Below are positions 17,528 to 24,939 of a DNA stretch of 64,000 nucleotides, piece by piece. Under the pieces are notes generated by a model that worked only from the letters and a program-made list of their open reading frames with translations, made no database searches and was not told the origin of the DNA. The position numbers were made by a program, and so were the translations under genes. The stretch is from assembly GCA_963837165.1 (NCBI GenBank), contig CAWIMD010000002.1:558001-622000 (forward strand). The letters are read 5' to 3'. Origin of the DNA: JAENWD01 sp963837165. GTDB lineage: Bacteria > Acidobacteriota > Vicinamibacteria > Vicinamibacterales > JAENWD01. Each line of letters opens with the position of its first letter. Position 1 is the stretch's first letter.

Positions 17528-17573
17528 TTTGACTAGATGTTTCGCCGGGCTGAGAATCGGAGATGGAGGCCCC

Positions 17574-18806
17574 ATGGCAGACCGCGTCATCATCTTCGAC
17601 ACGACCCTGCGCGACGGCGAACAGGCTCCCGGCTTCTCGTTGCGCGTGCCCGAGAAGCTGCAGCTGGCCCGCCACCTCGACGAGCTCGGCGTGGACGTGA
17701 TCGAGGCGGGGTTCCCGATTGCCTCCGACGCGGACGCGGAATCCGTGCGCGTGGTGTCGACCGATCTCAAGCGCCCGGTGATTGCGGCCCTCGCCCGCTG
17801 TCGCCCCGACGACATCGAGCGGGCCGGCGAGGCCCTGACGCCCGCCGTGCGCCGCCGCATCCACACCTTCATCGCCACCTCGGATCTGCACCTCGACCGC
17901 AAGCTCCACATCACCCGCGAGCAGTGCCGCGAGGCCGCCATCGCGGCCATCCGGCAGGCACGGCACTACACCGACGACGTGCAGTTCTCGGCCGAGGACG
18001 CGACGCGCAGCGACATGGATTTCCTGTGCGGGGTGGTCGAGGGCGTTATCAAGGCAGGCGCCACCACGGTGAACCTGCCTGACACGGTCGGCTACTCCAC
18101 GCCCGACGAGATCCACGAGTTCTTCCACACCATCCTCACCCGCGTCCCCAATGCCGACAAGGCGATCTTCAGCGCGCACTGCCACGACGATCTCGGGCTG
18201 GCCGTGGCCAACACGCTGGCGGCGCTGCGGGCGGGGGCACGGCAGGTCGAGTGCACGATCAACGGGATCGGCGAGCGTGCGGGCAACGCGTCGCTCGAGG
18301 AGATCGTGATGGCCACGCGCGTGCGCGCCGACCGGCTGCCCTACGAGACCGGCGTGGTCACCGAGAAGATCTACGTGACGAGCCAGCTGCTGACCGCGCT
18401 CACCGGCGAGCCCGTCCAGGCGAACAAGGCCATCGTCGGGCGCAATGCCTTCGCGCACGAGGCCGGCATCCACCAGGACGGCATGCTGAAGGACCGCCGG
18501 ACCTACGAGATCATGCGGCCGGAAGACGTCGGCGTGCCGGCGACCACGCTGATCCTGGGCAAGCACTCGGGCCGCCACGCCGTGCTGCACCGCGTGCAGC
18601 ACCTCGGCCTCGAGCTCTCCCGCCTGGAGCTCGATCGGCTCTACCGGCGCATGGTGGCCCTCGCCGACCAGCAGAAGAGCGTCTCGGACGCGGAGCTGGC
18701 CCAGATGATCACCGAGCTGCGCACCGCGCCCGACGCGCCGGCCTCCTCCCTCGGCCACCGCCACGGCACCGGCACCGAGGAGATCGGTTACGGACACGGG
18801 GTTTAG
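17574..18806 (+). CDS. leuA: 2-isopropylmalate synthase LeuA, lacking the C-terminal regulatory domain
   Basis: The product is 410 residues from the ATG at 17574 (GATGGAGG upstream). It condenses acetyl-CoA with 2-oxoisovalerate. The DRE-TIM barrel shows FDTTLRDGEQAPGFSL, the metal-binding HCHDDLGLAVAN and NGIGERAGNASLEE. The accessory segment GRNAFAHEAGIHQDG and GKHSGRHAVLHRV follow. Full-length LeuA continues with a leucine-binding domain of about 120 residues; here the protein stops after the linker with a short His/Gly-rich tail. Product inhibition by leucine is therefore probably absent. The leu context favours LeuA over a related homocitrate or citramalate synthase. Confidence 0.9.
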   Translation: MADRVIIFDTTLRDGEQAPGFSLRVPEKLQLARHLDELGVDVIEAGFPIASDADAESVRVVSTDLKRPVIAALARCRPDDIERAGEALTPAVRRRIHTFIATSDLHLDRKLHITREQCREAAIAAIRQARHYTDDVQFSAEDATRSDMDFLCGVVEGVIKAGATTVNLPDTVGYSTPDEIHEFFHTILTRVPNADKAIFSAHCHDDLGLAVANTLAALRAGARQVECTINGIGERAGNASLEEIVMATRVRADRLPYETGVVTEKIYVTSQLLTALTGEPVQANKAIVGRNAFAHEAGIHQDGMLKDRRTYEIMRPEDVGVPATTLILGKHSGRHAVLHRVQHLGLELSRLELDRLYRRMVALADQQKSVSDAELAQMITELRTAPDAPASSLGHRHGTGTEEIGYGHGV

Positions 18807-18809
18807 ACC

Positions 18810-18916
18810 ATTGATCATTGATGATTGACGATTGATGATTGAAGAGCGTCGCGTCGACGACCTCTGCGATCTCCAATCCCCAATCGTCAATCGTCAATGA
18901 TGATCAATCGTCAATG
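18810..18916. repeat. Inverted 7-bp arrays between leuA and leuB
   Basis: The left arm (18810-18844) has ATTGATC/ATTGATG/ATTGACG units and the right arm (18873-18916) has TCAATCG/TCAATGA units, around a 28-bp centre. The leuB start codon (18914) lies inside the last unit. The pair could form a long stem directly in front of leuB. Confidence 0.85.
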
Positions 18917-19978
18917 CAGCTTCGGGTAGTTCTCATCCCCGGCGACGGTGTCGGGCCGGAAGTGGTCGCGGCGGCCTGCGACGTGCTGGACGCGGTCGCC
19001 GCACGCTTCGGGCACGCGGTGGAGAAGACGACGACGCTGATGGGCGGGGCGGCCCTTCGTGCGGGCAGGCCCGCGCTGCCGCCCGAGACGCTCGATGCCT
19101 GCCGCGCGGCCACCGCGACGCTGCTCGGCGCGGTGGGGGATCCCGCGTTCGATCACCTGCCGTCGAAGGAGCGGCCCGAGGGAGGCCTGCTCGCGCTCAG
19201 GAAGGGCCTGGGGGTCTTCGCGAACCTGCGGCCGACGCGCATCTGGCCCGGCCTCGAGAGCGCGGCGCCGCTGAAGCCGGAGATCGCGCGGGGGGCCGAC
19301 CTGCTGATCGTGCGGGAGCTCACCGGCGGCCTCTACTTCGGCGAGCCCCGCCAGATCGACCTGGAGCGGGGCGAGGCGTTCAACACCATGCGCTACTCGC
19401 GCATGGAGGTCGAGCGCATCGCCCGCGTCGCCTTCGACGCCGCGCGCCGGCGCCGCCGCCAGGTGACCTCCGTGGACAAGGCGAACGTCCTCGAGACCTC
19501 GCAGCTCTGGCGCGCCGTGGTCACCGACGTGGCGCGTGAATACCCCGACGTCAACCTGGAACACATGTACGTCGATTCCTGTGCGATGGCGCTCGTCACC
19601 AATCCCTCACGCTTCGACGTGGTGGTCACCGAGAACCTGTTCGGCGACATCCTGTCGGACGAAGCCGCCGTGATTGCCGGCTCGATCGGCCTGCTGCCGT
19701 CGGCGAGCCTTGGCGACGGGCCCGGGCTCTTCGAGCCCGTGCACGGGTCGGCGCCGGACATCGCCGGCCAGGACCGCGCCAACCCCCTTGGCACGATTGC
19801 CTCCGTGGCGATGATGCTCAGGTACAGCTTCGGCCTGGAACGCGAGGCGGACGCGGTCGAGCAGGCCATCGAGGCGAGCCTGGTCGCGGGGGAACGGACC
19901 GCCGACCTGGCCGGCGCCGCGACGCCGCTTGGCTGCCGCGAGATGGGCCGGCGGGTCGCTCGGCGCATTCATCATTGA
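18914..19978 (+). CDS. leuB: 3-isopropylmalate dehydrogenase LeuB
   Basis: The 354-residue NAD-dependent oxidative decarboxylase performs the third leucine-pathway step. Visible are VVLIPGDGVGPEV at the start, LLGAVGDPAFD, the substrate-binding ANLRPTRIWPGLE and RELTGGLYFGEPR, and VTENLFGDILSDEAAVIAGSIG plus GLFEPVHGSAPDIAGQ. The ATG at 18914 gives MQLRVVLIPGDG; a longer reading would only translate the repeat. There is no ribosome site, because the region upstream is repeat. The gene ends inside another 7-bp array (CAT CAT TGA). Confidence 0.96.
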   Translation: MQLRVVLIPGDGVGPEVVAAACDVLDAVAARFGHAVEKTTTLMGGAALRAGRPALPPETLDACRAATATLLGAVGDPAFDHLPSKERPEGGLLALRKGLGVFANLRPTRIWPGLESAAPLKPEIARGADLLIVRELTGGLYFGEPRQIDLERGEAFNTMRYSRMEVERIARVAFDAARRRRRQVTSVDKANVLETSQLWRAVVTDVAREYPDVNLEHMYVDSCAMALVTNPSRFDVVVTENLFGDILSDEAAVIAGSIGLLPSASLGDGPGLFEPVHGSAPDIAGQDRANPLGTIASVAMMLRYSFGLEREADAVEQAIEASLVAGERTADLAGAATPLGCREMGRRVARRIHH

Positions 19979-20008
19979 GGATTGGCGATTGACGATTGAC
20001 GATTGACG
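19971..20008. repeat. 7-bp array (ATTGACG) at the end of leuB
   Basis: Five to six ATTGAGG/ATTGGCG/ATTGACG units start within the last two codons of leuB and contribute its stop codon. Confidence 0.85.
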
Positions 20009-20062
20009 CCTGGCCGACACTCCGCGCCAGGACACTCCGCCCCGATCGACCGACCGCCGGGC

Positions 20063-20359
20063 TCAGCGCCCGAGCAGGCTGTCGATCATCTTGTCTGCCA
20101 GCCCGCGCGCATCCGCGCCGACCCGCCCGGCCTCGAGGGCCTTCCTGGCCGCCTCGACCTCATCGTGCCGGATGTCGGGCGCCGCAACGGCCGCCGCCGC
20201 CGCCTCGGCGGCCAGCTGGCCGTCGGACGAGAGCGCCGCCGAATCGCTCACCGTGTCGGCCTCCCCGCCTCTCCGGGACGCTCGATCGACCCCCGCCTGG
20301 CCTACGCGCTGGGTCCCCGACGTCTCCGGGTTGGGCCGCCCGCCCTGGATCTTCGTCAC
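20063..20359 (-). CDS. flgM: FlgM-like anti-sigma-28 factor
   Basis: The product is 98 residues from the GTG at 20359 (MTKIQGGRPNPE), with AGAGGAG just upstream; a TTG at 20377 would add six residues. The FlgM C-terminal core is clear: SDSAALSSDGQLAAEA, then DIRHDEVEAARKALEAGRV and DARGLADKMIDSLL. FlgM binds FliA and blocks flagellar late-gene transcription until it is exported. It lies 140 bp downstream of fliA, and a sigma-28-like promoter sits immediately upstream. Confidence 0.88.
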   Translation of the reverse strand: MTKIQGGRPNPETSGTQRVGQAGVDRASRRGGEADTVSDSAALSSDGQLAAEAAAAAVAAPDIRHDEVEAARKALEAGRVGADARGLADKMIDSLLGR

Positions 20360-20402
20360 CCGCTCCTCTGTGGCCAACCCGGCATGGGTCCGGCCAATAG
20401 GG

Positions 20403-20430
20403 GAATCGGCAGCCGCGCCGGACGGCTTTA
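20403..20430 (-). promoter_or_regulatory. Candidate sigma-28 (FliA) promoter of flgM
   Basis: On the minus strand TAAA (20427-20430) and GCCGATTC (20403-20410) are separated by 16 bp. The FliA consensus is TAAA-N15-GCCGATAA, so both elements fit with one extra spacer base. It ends 44 bp before the preferred flgM start. Confidence 0.6.
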
Positions 20431-20498
20431 ATTCACCCAGAATCCGGCACCGGCGGCGCTCAGCTGCCCGGGCATGCGGTCGAAGTTGAGCTTCCCCC

Positions 20499-21242
20499 TC
20501 AGCGCTTCACTGGCAGGCTGAGCGACTCATGCAGACTCACCCGCAGCCGCGACAGGGCCAGCGACCGGAGCTGCGACACACGCGACTCGCAGACGCCGAT
20601 GACGGCACCGATCTCGGCCATCGTGAGCTCTTCTTCGTAATAGAGCGCGAGGATCTGGCGCTCACGGTCTGGCAGTTCCGACAGCGCGCTGGCCAGGTGC
20701 TCACGCAGCTCGGACCGCTGGACGCACGTTTCCGGCCCCTCGTCGGGATCGATGACGAGCTCGATCAGCGAGGCGCCTTCCTCCGTCGGGGCGTCCAGCT
20801 GCCGGAGCGCTCCGAGCTCGAGCGATTTCATCTGATCGAGCACGTGGTCGTACTCGGTCTCGGAGAGATTCATCGCGCCGGCGATCTCGGCGTCGGCGGG
20901 CTCGCGCTGCATCTGGTGTCGCAGCCGCGCGATGGCCCCATCCAGGTCGCGCCGCATCTTGCGGAGCGACCGGGGCGCCCAGTCGAGATCGCGAAGCGCG
21001 TCGAGCATCGCGCCCTGCACGCGCCGCCGAGCGAAGGCATCGAACGGCACGCCCGTCGCGGGCTTGTACCGCGATGCCGCATCGATCAGTCCCAGCACGC
21101 CAGCGCCCACGAGATCGGTCATCTCGACCTGCGTGGGCAGCCGCTGGGCCAGCCGCTGGGCCAGGGCCTTCACCAGGCCGACGTGCTCCAAGACGAGCCG
21201 ATCCCGATGGCTCCGCTCCTCCACCTGTGACCCTAGGCGCAC
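20499..21242 (-). CDS. fliA: Flagellar-type sigma factor FliA (sigma-28)
   Basis: The product is 247 residues from the GTG at 21242, typical for FliA/WhiG. Region 2 reads LVGAGVLGLIDAASRYKPATG, followed by RRRVQGAMLDALRDLDWAPRS, which is diagnostic of the sigma-28 class. Region 4 is LPDRERQILALYYEEELTMAEIGAVIGVCESRVSQL. The GTG sits only 2 bp after GGAGGAG, so a downstream GTG at 21224 is an alternative. Its start overlaps the end of a 64-codon frame by 10 bp. FlgM lies downstream, giving the sigma/anti-sigma pair. Confidence 0.93.
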   Translation of the reverse strand: MRLGSQVEERSHRDRLVLEHVGLVKALAQRLAQRLPTQVEMTDLVGAGVLGLIDAASRYKPATGVPFDAFARRRVQGAMLDALRDLDWAPRSLRKMRRDLDGAIARLRHQMQREPADAEIAGAMNLSETEYDHVLDQMKSLELGALRQLDAPTEEGASLIELVIDPDEGPETCVQRSELREHLASALSELPDRERQILALYYEEELTMAEIGAVIGVCESRVSQLRSLALSRLRVSLHESLSLPVKR

Positions 21243-21427
21243 GGCTCCTCCACCCGTTCTCCTGTCCGGCCGAGTTCGGCGTCCCGGGGAGCCGAGCCAG
21301 CGGAGATCACCAGATGCGTGCCCACGCCGGGGCGTTCGGGGAGCGGTCGGTCTTCCGAGGCGGGCGCCAGTGCGGCCGTCATCTGCCGGAGGGCGGCCGT
21401 GAGCGACGCATCGTTGATCTCTCCCAT
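21233..21427 (-). CDS. Small protein of unknown function upstream of fliA
   Basis: A 64-residue frame starts with ATG (MGEINDASLTAALRQMTAAL) and ends EEPCA with its stop 10 bp inside fliA, suggesting translational coupling. A sigma-54-like promoter lies 60 bp upstream. The first 20 residues look helical and the rest is polar and Pro/Arg-rich. I recognise no family. It could be a small regulator of FliA or merely leader sequence. Confidence 0.4.
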   Translation of the reverse strand: MGEINDASLTAALRQMTAALAPASEDRPLPERPGVGTHLVISAGSAPRDAELGRTGERVEEPCA

Positions 21428-21486
21428 GGACTCGGTGCTCCCGACGTCGGCGAGGTGGTGACCCGGCGCCTGTCAGCGAGGCATGG

Positions 21487-21503
21487 AGCAAGAAGCTTGC
21501 CCT
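21487..21503 (-). promoter_or_regulatory. Candidate sigma-54 promoter upstream of the fliA operon
   Basis: The minus strand reads AGGGCAAGCTTCTTGCT: GG at -24, ten bases, then GC at -12, with GGCA and TTGCT as in the consensus TGGCAC-N5-TTGCW. Initiation would fall about 50 bp before the 64-codon frame. Two genes upstream is a sigma-54 activator. The remainder of the 260-bp gap (21428-21687) shows nothing else. Confidence 0.5.
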
Positions 21504-21687
21504 GGTTCAGCTTCCAAGGAGATAGTGCCGATTCCAGGCGAAAGGGGCGGGTGTGCGTTCACTGCTGTCGTGCCGGCGACACCGACGTCGGCGATACGTC
21601 GCAGGTGTGCGTCCGTCCGACGGTGGCGGATCGCTCGTGGTGAGCGTCCGAACCACGAACGCGGATTCGTCCCTAGGGCCCCGGCCC

Positions 21688-22230
21688 TTAGAAACGCGGA
21701 CGCTCGACGAGCACTCTGCCGAGCAGGTCCTCGAGCCGTGCCAATCGCAGCTCGATTGCCTCGAGCCGGGGTCCGAGCAATCCCGGATGTTCCGCGGCCT
21801 CCCGGTCCCCGAATTTCCGCCCGACTTGTCGGTTTTCCGCCTCGAGCGCCTGGCGCTCACTCACGCGGCGGACGATCACGTCGATCTGGCCGAGCGAGAA
21901 CGGCTTGGTCAGGTAGTCGTAGGCACCAAGGCGGACGGCCTGCACGGCCGTGTCGAGCGAAGCATAGCCGGTGACGACAATCACGATCGTCGACGGGTTG
22001 ACGGCCCTGGCGGCCTGCAGCACCCCAAGTCCGTCCACGCCGGGCAATTGCAGGTCGGTGACGACCAGGTCGAACCGCTCCCGTTCGAGATCGGCCTTGG
22101 CCGTGATGCCATCGGCCGCCGCCGCCACGCGATGACCGCGCTCCTCGAAGTACTCGACGAGCAGGTCGCGGACGTCTGGTTCGTCGTCGACGACAAGGAC
22201 GTTGAAGGGTCGGGGCACCGTCTGTGGCAT
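21688..22230 (-). CDS. Response regulator receiver protein with C-terminal coiled coil
   Basis: The product is 180 residues from the ATG at 22230. A complete receiver domain spans residues 8-125: VLVVDDEPDV (acidic pocket), LVVTDLQLPGVDG (phospho-acceptor Asp), VTGYAS and YLTKPF (conserved Thr/Lys). The remaining 55 residues are charged and helical (RLARLEDLLGRVL), with no DNA-binding or enzymatic domain. It is divergent from the sigma-54 activator gene. It may shuttle phosphate or bind a partner in the same signalling island. Confidence 0.88.
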   Translation of the reverse strand: MPQTVPRPFNVLVVDDEPDVRDLLVEYFEERGHRVAAAADGITAKADLERERFDLVVTDLQLPGVDGLGVLQAARAVNPSTIVIVVTGYASLDTAVQAVRLGAYDYLTKPFSLGQIDVIVRRVSERQALEAENRQVGRKFGDREAAEHPGLLGPRLEAIELRLARLEDLLGRVLVERPRF

Positions 22231-22340
22231 GGCGATTGCTCGACACCCGGTGGACCGCTCACCGGCATTCAAGGAATCGGCCTGAGGGGCGGAAACTTGA
22301 GCCTCACTCGACGAAGGCCGGAGGGTGTAGCCGGGCAGCC

Positions 22341-22371
22341 TTGCGGGGCCAGGACGAGCTGTGGCTATAAT
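22341..22371 (+). promoter_or_regulatory. Candidate sigma-70 promoter for the NtrC-type regulator
   Basis: A perfect TATAAT lies at 22366-22371 with a weak TTGCGG at 22341-22346 (19-bp spacer), 65 bp before the ATG at 22436. Confidence 0.5.
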
Positions 22372-22435
22372 ATCGCCCTATCCTGAACCACTGGGCGAGT
22401 TTCCAGGCGCCCGCACGGCGTCGGGTCAGGCATCT

Positions 22436-23860
22436 ATGTCTTCACGACCGCAGCCCTGCATCCTGGTCGTCGACGACGACGACGACTTGCGCGAAGTCAT
22501 TGCCGAACATTTGACGAAGGAAGGCTATTCCGTCGCCCAGGCGCCGACTGGCACCGACGCCCTGGATCGGCTCAAGGGATTTGCGTACGACGGCCTGGTG
22601 ATCGACCTCAAGCTGCCCGACGCCGACGGCCTGGAGATCCTGGACGCCGCCCTCACCCGCTACCCCGAGATCGTCGCGGTCGTGATGACCGGATTCGGCG
22701 GAGTCGAGGAAGCGGTGGCCGCCATCAAGCGAGGCGCGGCGGACTTCTTCATCAAGCCAGTGCAGCTCGCCCACCTCTCGCGCGTGCTCGCGGCGGCCAT
22801 CAACGAGCCGCGCCTGCGCCAGGAGAACGCCGAGCTCAGGGCCCAGCTCCGGGATCGCTATCGGTTCGGCAACGTGATCGGCCAGAGCGGCACGATGCAG
22901 ACGGTGTTCCAGAGCCTCGAGCTCGTCGCACCCATGAACAGCACGGTCCTGATCCAGGGCGAGACGGGCACCGGCAAGGAGCTCATCGCCCGGACGATCC
23001 ACCACAACTCGCCTCGCGCCGACCAGCGATTCGTCGCGTTCAATGCGGCTGCCATTCCGGAGTCGCTCGCGGAGGCCGAACTCTTCGGCCACGCGAAGGG
23101 CGCCTTCACGGGCGCGATTGCGAGCCGGGTCGGGCGGTTCGAGCTGGCGCACCGCGGCACGCTCTTCATCGACGAAGTGGCGCTCATGAGCATGTCTCTC
23201 CAGGCCAAGCTGCTCCGGGCGCTGCAGGAGCGCGAGATCGAGCGCGTCGGCGAATCGCGGCCGATCAAGTTCGACGCACGGGTGGTGGCCGCGTCGAACA
23301 TGGAATTGAAGAAGATGGTGAAGGAGGGCACGTTCCGGGAGGACCTCTACTACCGGCTGAACGTGATCCCGATCACACTGCCGCCGCTACGCGATCGCCG
23401 CGAGGACATCCCCCTGATCGCGCGGCACTTCGTGCAGAAATCCTGCACGTCGAACAACCTGCCCCTGAAGACGCTGACGCAGGAGGCCGTGCGGTCACTG
23501 ATGGCCTACACGTGGCCGGGCAACATCCGGCAGCTCGAGAACGCCATCGAGCACGCAGTGGCCATGAGCGGCCCGGAGCGCGAGATCCCGTCGACGGCTC
23601 TGCCGGCAGACGTCACCGAATCGAGCGGCTCGCTGCTGCTGCAGACCGTGGCCATTCCGGACGAGGGGATCAACTTCCAGTCGGTCGTGTCGCAGCTCGA
23701 GCGCGAGCTCATCACCCGGTGCCTGGAGAAGACTGGCGGGAACAAGCGGCAGGCCGCGCGCCTGCTCCAGCTCAGCCGCACGACGTTGATCGACAAGCTG
23801 CACCGCCTGAACATCGCCGCCAGTGCCGAGTCCGCGGCGGAGGCTCCGGTCGCGAACTAG
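22436..23860 (+). CDS. NtrC-family sigma-54-dependent response regulator (FlrC-like context)
   Basis: The product is 474 residues from the ATG at 22436. The order is: receiver domain (ILVVDDDDDLREV, VIDLKLPDADG, FFIKP), AAA+ domain with Walker A GETGTGKE, the intact sigma-54 contact loop GAFTGA, Walker B GTLFIDEV and the arginine-finger region, then a C-terminal Fis-type helix-turn-helix (NKRQAARLLQLSRTTLIDKLHRL). It activates sigma-54 promoters when phosphorylated. With the facing kinase, FliA and FlgM it resembles the FlrB/FlrC flagellar cascade, and the sigma-54-like site ahead of fliA is a candidate target. Confidence 0.93.
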   Translation: MSSRPQPCILVVDDDDDLREVIAEHLTKEGYSVAQAPTGTDALDRLKGFAYDGLVIDLKLPDADGLEILDAALTRYPEIVAVVMTGFGGVEEAVAAIKRGAADFFIKPVQLAHLSRVLAAAINEPRLRQENAELRAQLRDRYRFGNVIGQSGTMQTVFQSLELVAPMNSTVLIQGETGTGKELIARTIHHNSPRADQRFVAFNAAAIPESLAEAELFGHAKGAFTGAIASRVGRFELAHRGTLFIDEVALMSMSLQAKLLRALQEREIERVGESRPIKFDARVVAASNMELKKMVKEGTFREDLYYRLNVIPITLPPLRDRREDIPLIARHFVQKSCTSNNLPLKTLTQEAVRSLMAYTWPGNIRQLENAIEHAVAMSGPEREIPSTALPADVTESSGSLLLQTVAIPDEGINFQSVVSQLERELITRCLEKTGGNKRQAARLLQLSRTTLIDKLHRLNIAASAESAAEAPVAN

Positions 23861-24585
23861 GACGAAAGCAGCGGCAACTCCAGCACGAAGCTCGCGCCAG
23901 GTCCGGGATCACCCAGGAACAGCCGACCGCCGAGGCTGTTGGCGATGGCGCGGGTAACCGGCAGGCCCAGGCCGACGGCGCGCTCGGTGCTCTTGGTCGT
24001 GAAGTACGGTTCGAAGATCCGCTCCGCGTACTCCGGCGGCACGCCGGCGCCGGTGTCCTGCACCTGGAGCTGGGCGGCGGCCCCCGCCCGGGCCAGCGTG
24101 ATTCGCAACTGCCGCTGCGGCTGACCGACGAGGGCCTCTTCCGCGTTCACCACCAGGTTCAGGATCGCCTGCGCGAGCTGCCGCTCGACGGCCTGCACTT
24201 CGAGCGGCGGGCCGGCTCCCCTGTCCACCGTGACGGTGACCCCGTTCCGTCCCAGCTGATACCGGCGCAGCGCCAGCACCTGGTCCACGACGGTGGCGAG
24301 GTTCGCTCTCCGTGCCTCCGGCGGGAGCTCCCGGGAGTACCCGAGGACCTGGCGAATCGACGCCACCGCCTTGTCGGACTGGCCCCCTATCCGCTGGAGC
24401 CGCACGACGGCGTCGGCCGGCAGGTCCTGCCGGTCCGCCATCAGCTCCACGATGCCCCCCACGACCTGGAGGGAGTTGTTGAGCTCGTGAGCCAGGCCGG
24501 CGATGAGGCTGGCGAGCGTGGCCAGGCGGTTGATCTGGAGCAGGCGCTCGGGAGCGAGAGGATCCGGGGCCGGGACGCTGTCCAT
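23857..24585 (-). CDS. Soluble histidine kinase facing the NtrC-type regulator
   Basis: The 242-residue kinase has no sensor or membrane segment. The dimerisation/phospho-acceptor helix is LASLIAGLAHELNNSLQVVGG (His near residue 33). The ATPase domain shows ILNLVVNAEEAL (N box), DTGAGVPPEYAERIFEPYFTT and VGLGLPVTRAIANSLGG (G boxes). Its stop overlaps the stop of the convergent regulator gene by 3 bp (CTAG). It is likely the cognate cytoplasmic kinase, like FlrB, with input from a protein partner. Confidence 0.85.
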   Translation of the reverse strand: MDSVPAPDPLAPERLLQINRLATLASLIAGLAHELNNSLQVVGGIVELMADRQDLPADAVVRLQRIGGQSDKAVASIRQVLGYSRELPPEARRANLATVVDQVLALRRYQLGRNGVTVTVDRGAGPPLEVQAVERQLAQAILNLVVNAEEALVGQPQRQLRITLARAGAAAQLQVQDTGAGVPPEYAERIFEPYFTTKSTERAVGLGLPVTRAIANSLGGRLFLGDPGPGASFVLELPLLSS

Positions 24586-24737
24586 TCAAGTCATCGTATC
24601 AGGCGTCGATTACCCAGTCACACCGCGCCGCGCGTCTGCCCGGTGGGCCTGACGGCGCGGTCTGAAGGGTATACGGAGCTCTGGTTGGCGATGATCGCCG
24701 GCAGGCGGCGCGTGCTCTGCCCCTTCAGGATGGACGA

Positions 24738-24933
24738 GCAGGGGAAGAAGCGTTCATGTACGGCCTCCTGCACGACATCGGCAAGCTCGTGATCCTGAAG
24801 GCGGCTTTCGACGTCCGCCGGCAGAGCGGGCGACCCGGTCTGCCAGGAGCTCGGCATCGACCAGGCCTGGATCGATCAGACGGATCGGCACGCCCCCGGG
24901 CTCGTGGACGTCGCGAAGAAGATCCTCGGGTAA
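24738..24933 (+). pseudogene. Remnant of an HDOD-domain gene
   Basis: One frame from 24738 reads AGEEAFMYGLLHDIGKLVILKA, the hallmark of HDOD domains (signalling proteins related to HD phosphohydrolases). A second frame further on gives VCQELGIDQAWIDQ and HAPGLVDVAKKILG before a stop at 24931-24933, matching the domain's end. The sequence between the two is too short and the 5' part of the gene is missing, so an internal deletion with frameshift plus truncation is the simplest reading. The rest of the 354-bp gap 24586-24939 has no other recognisable feature. Confidence 0.65.
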
Positions 24934-24939
24934 CCGCCG

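Noticed and set aside
18810..18916. Regular short repeats suggesting a CRISPR array
   Set aside because: The unit is 7 bp with no unique spacers of 25-40 bp and no cas genes nearby. The same holds for the other arrays.
11789..19978. Genomic island inserted in the leu genes
   Set aside because: The permease and LysR gene between leuD and leuA show no integrase, tRNA end, direct repeats or composition change; ordinary gene-order drift suffices.
24586..24857. Minus-strand frame of about 79 codons near the HDOD remnant
   Set aside because: No ribosome site, no family resemblance, and it is antisense to recognisable HDOD coding sequence.
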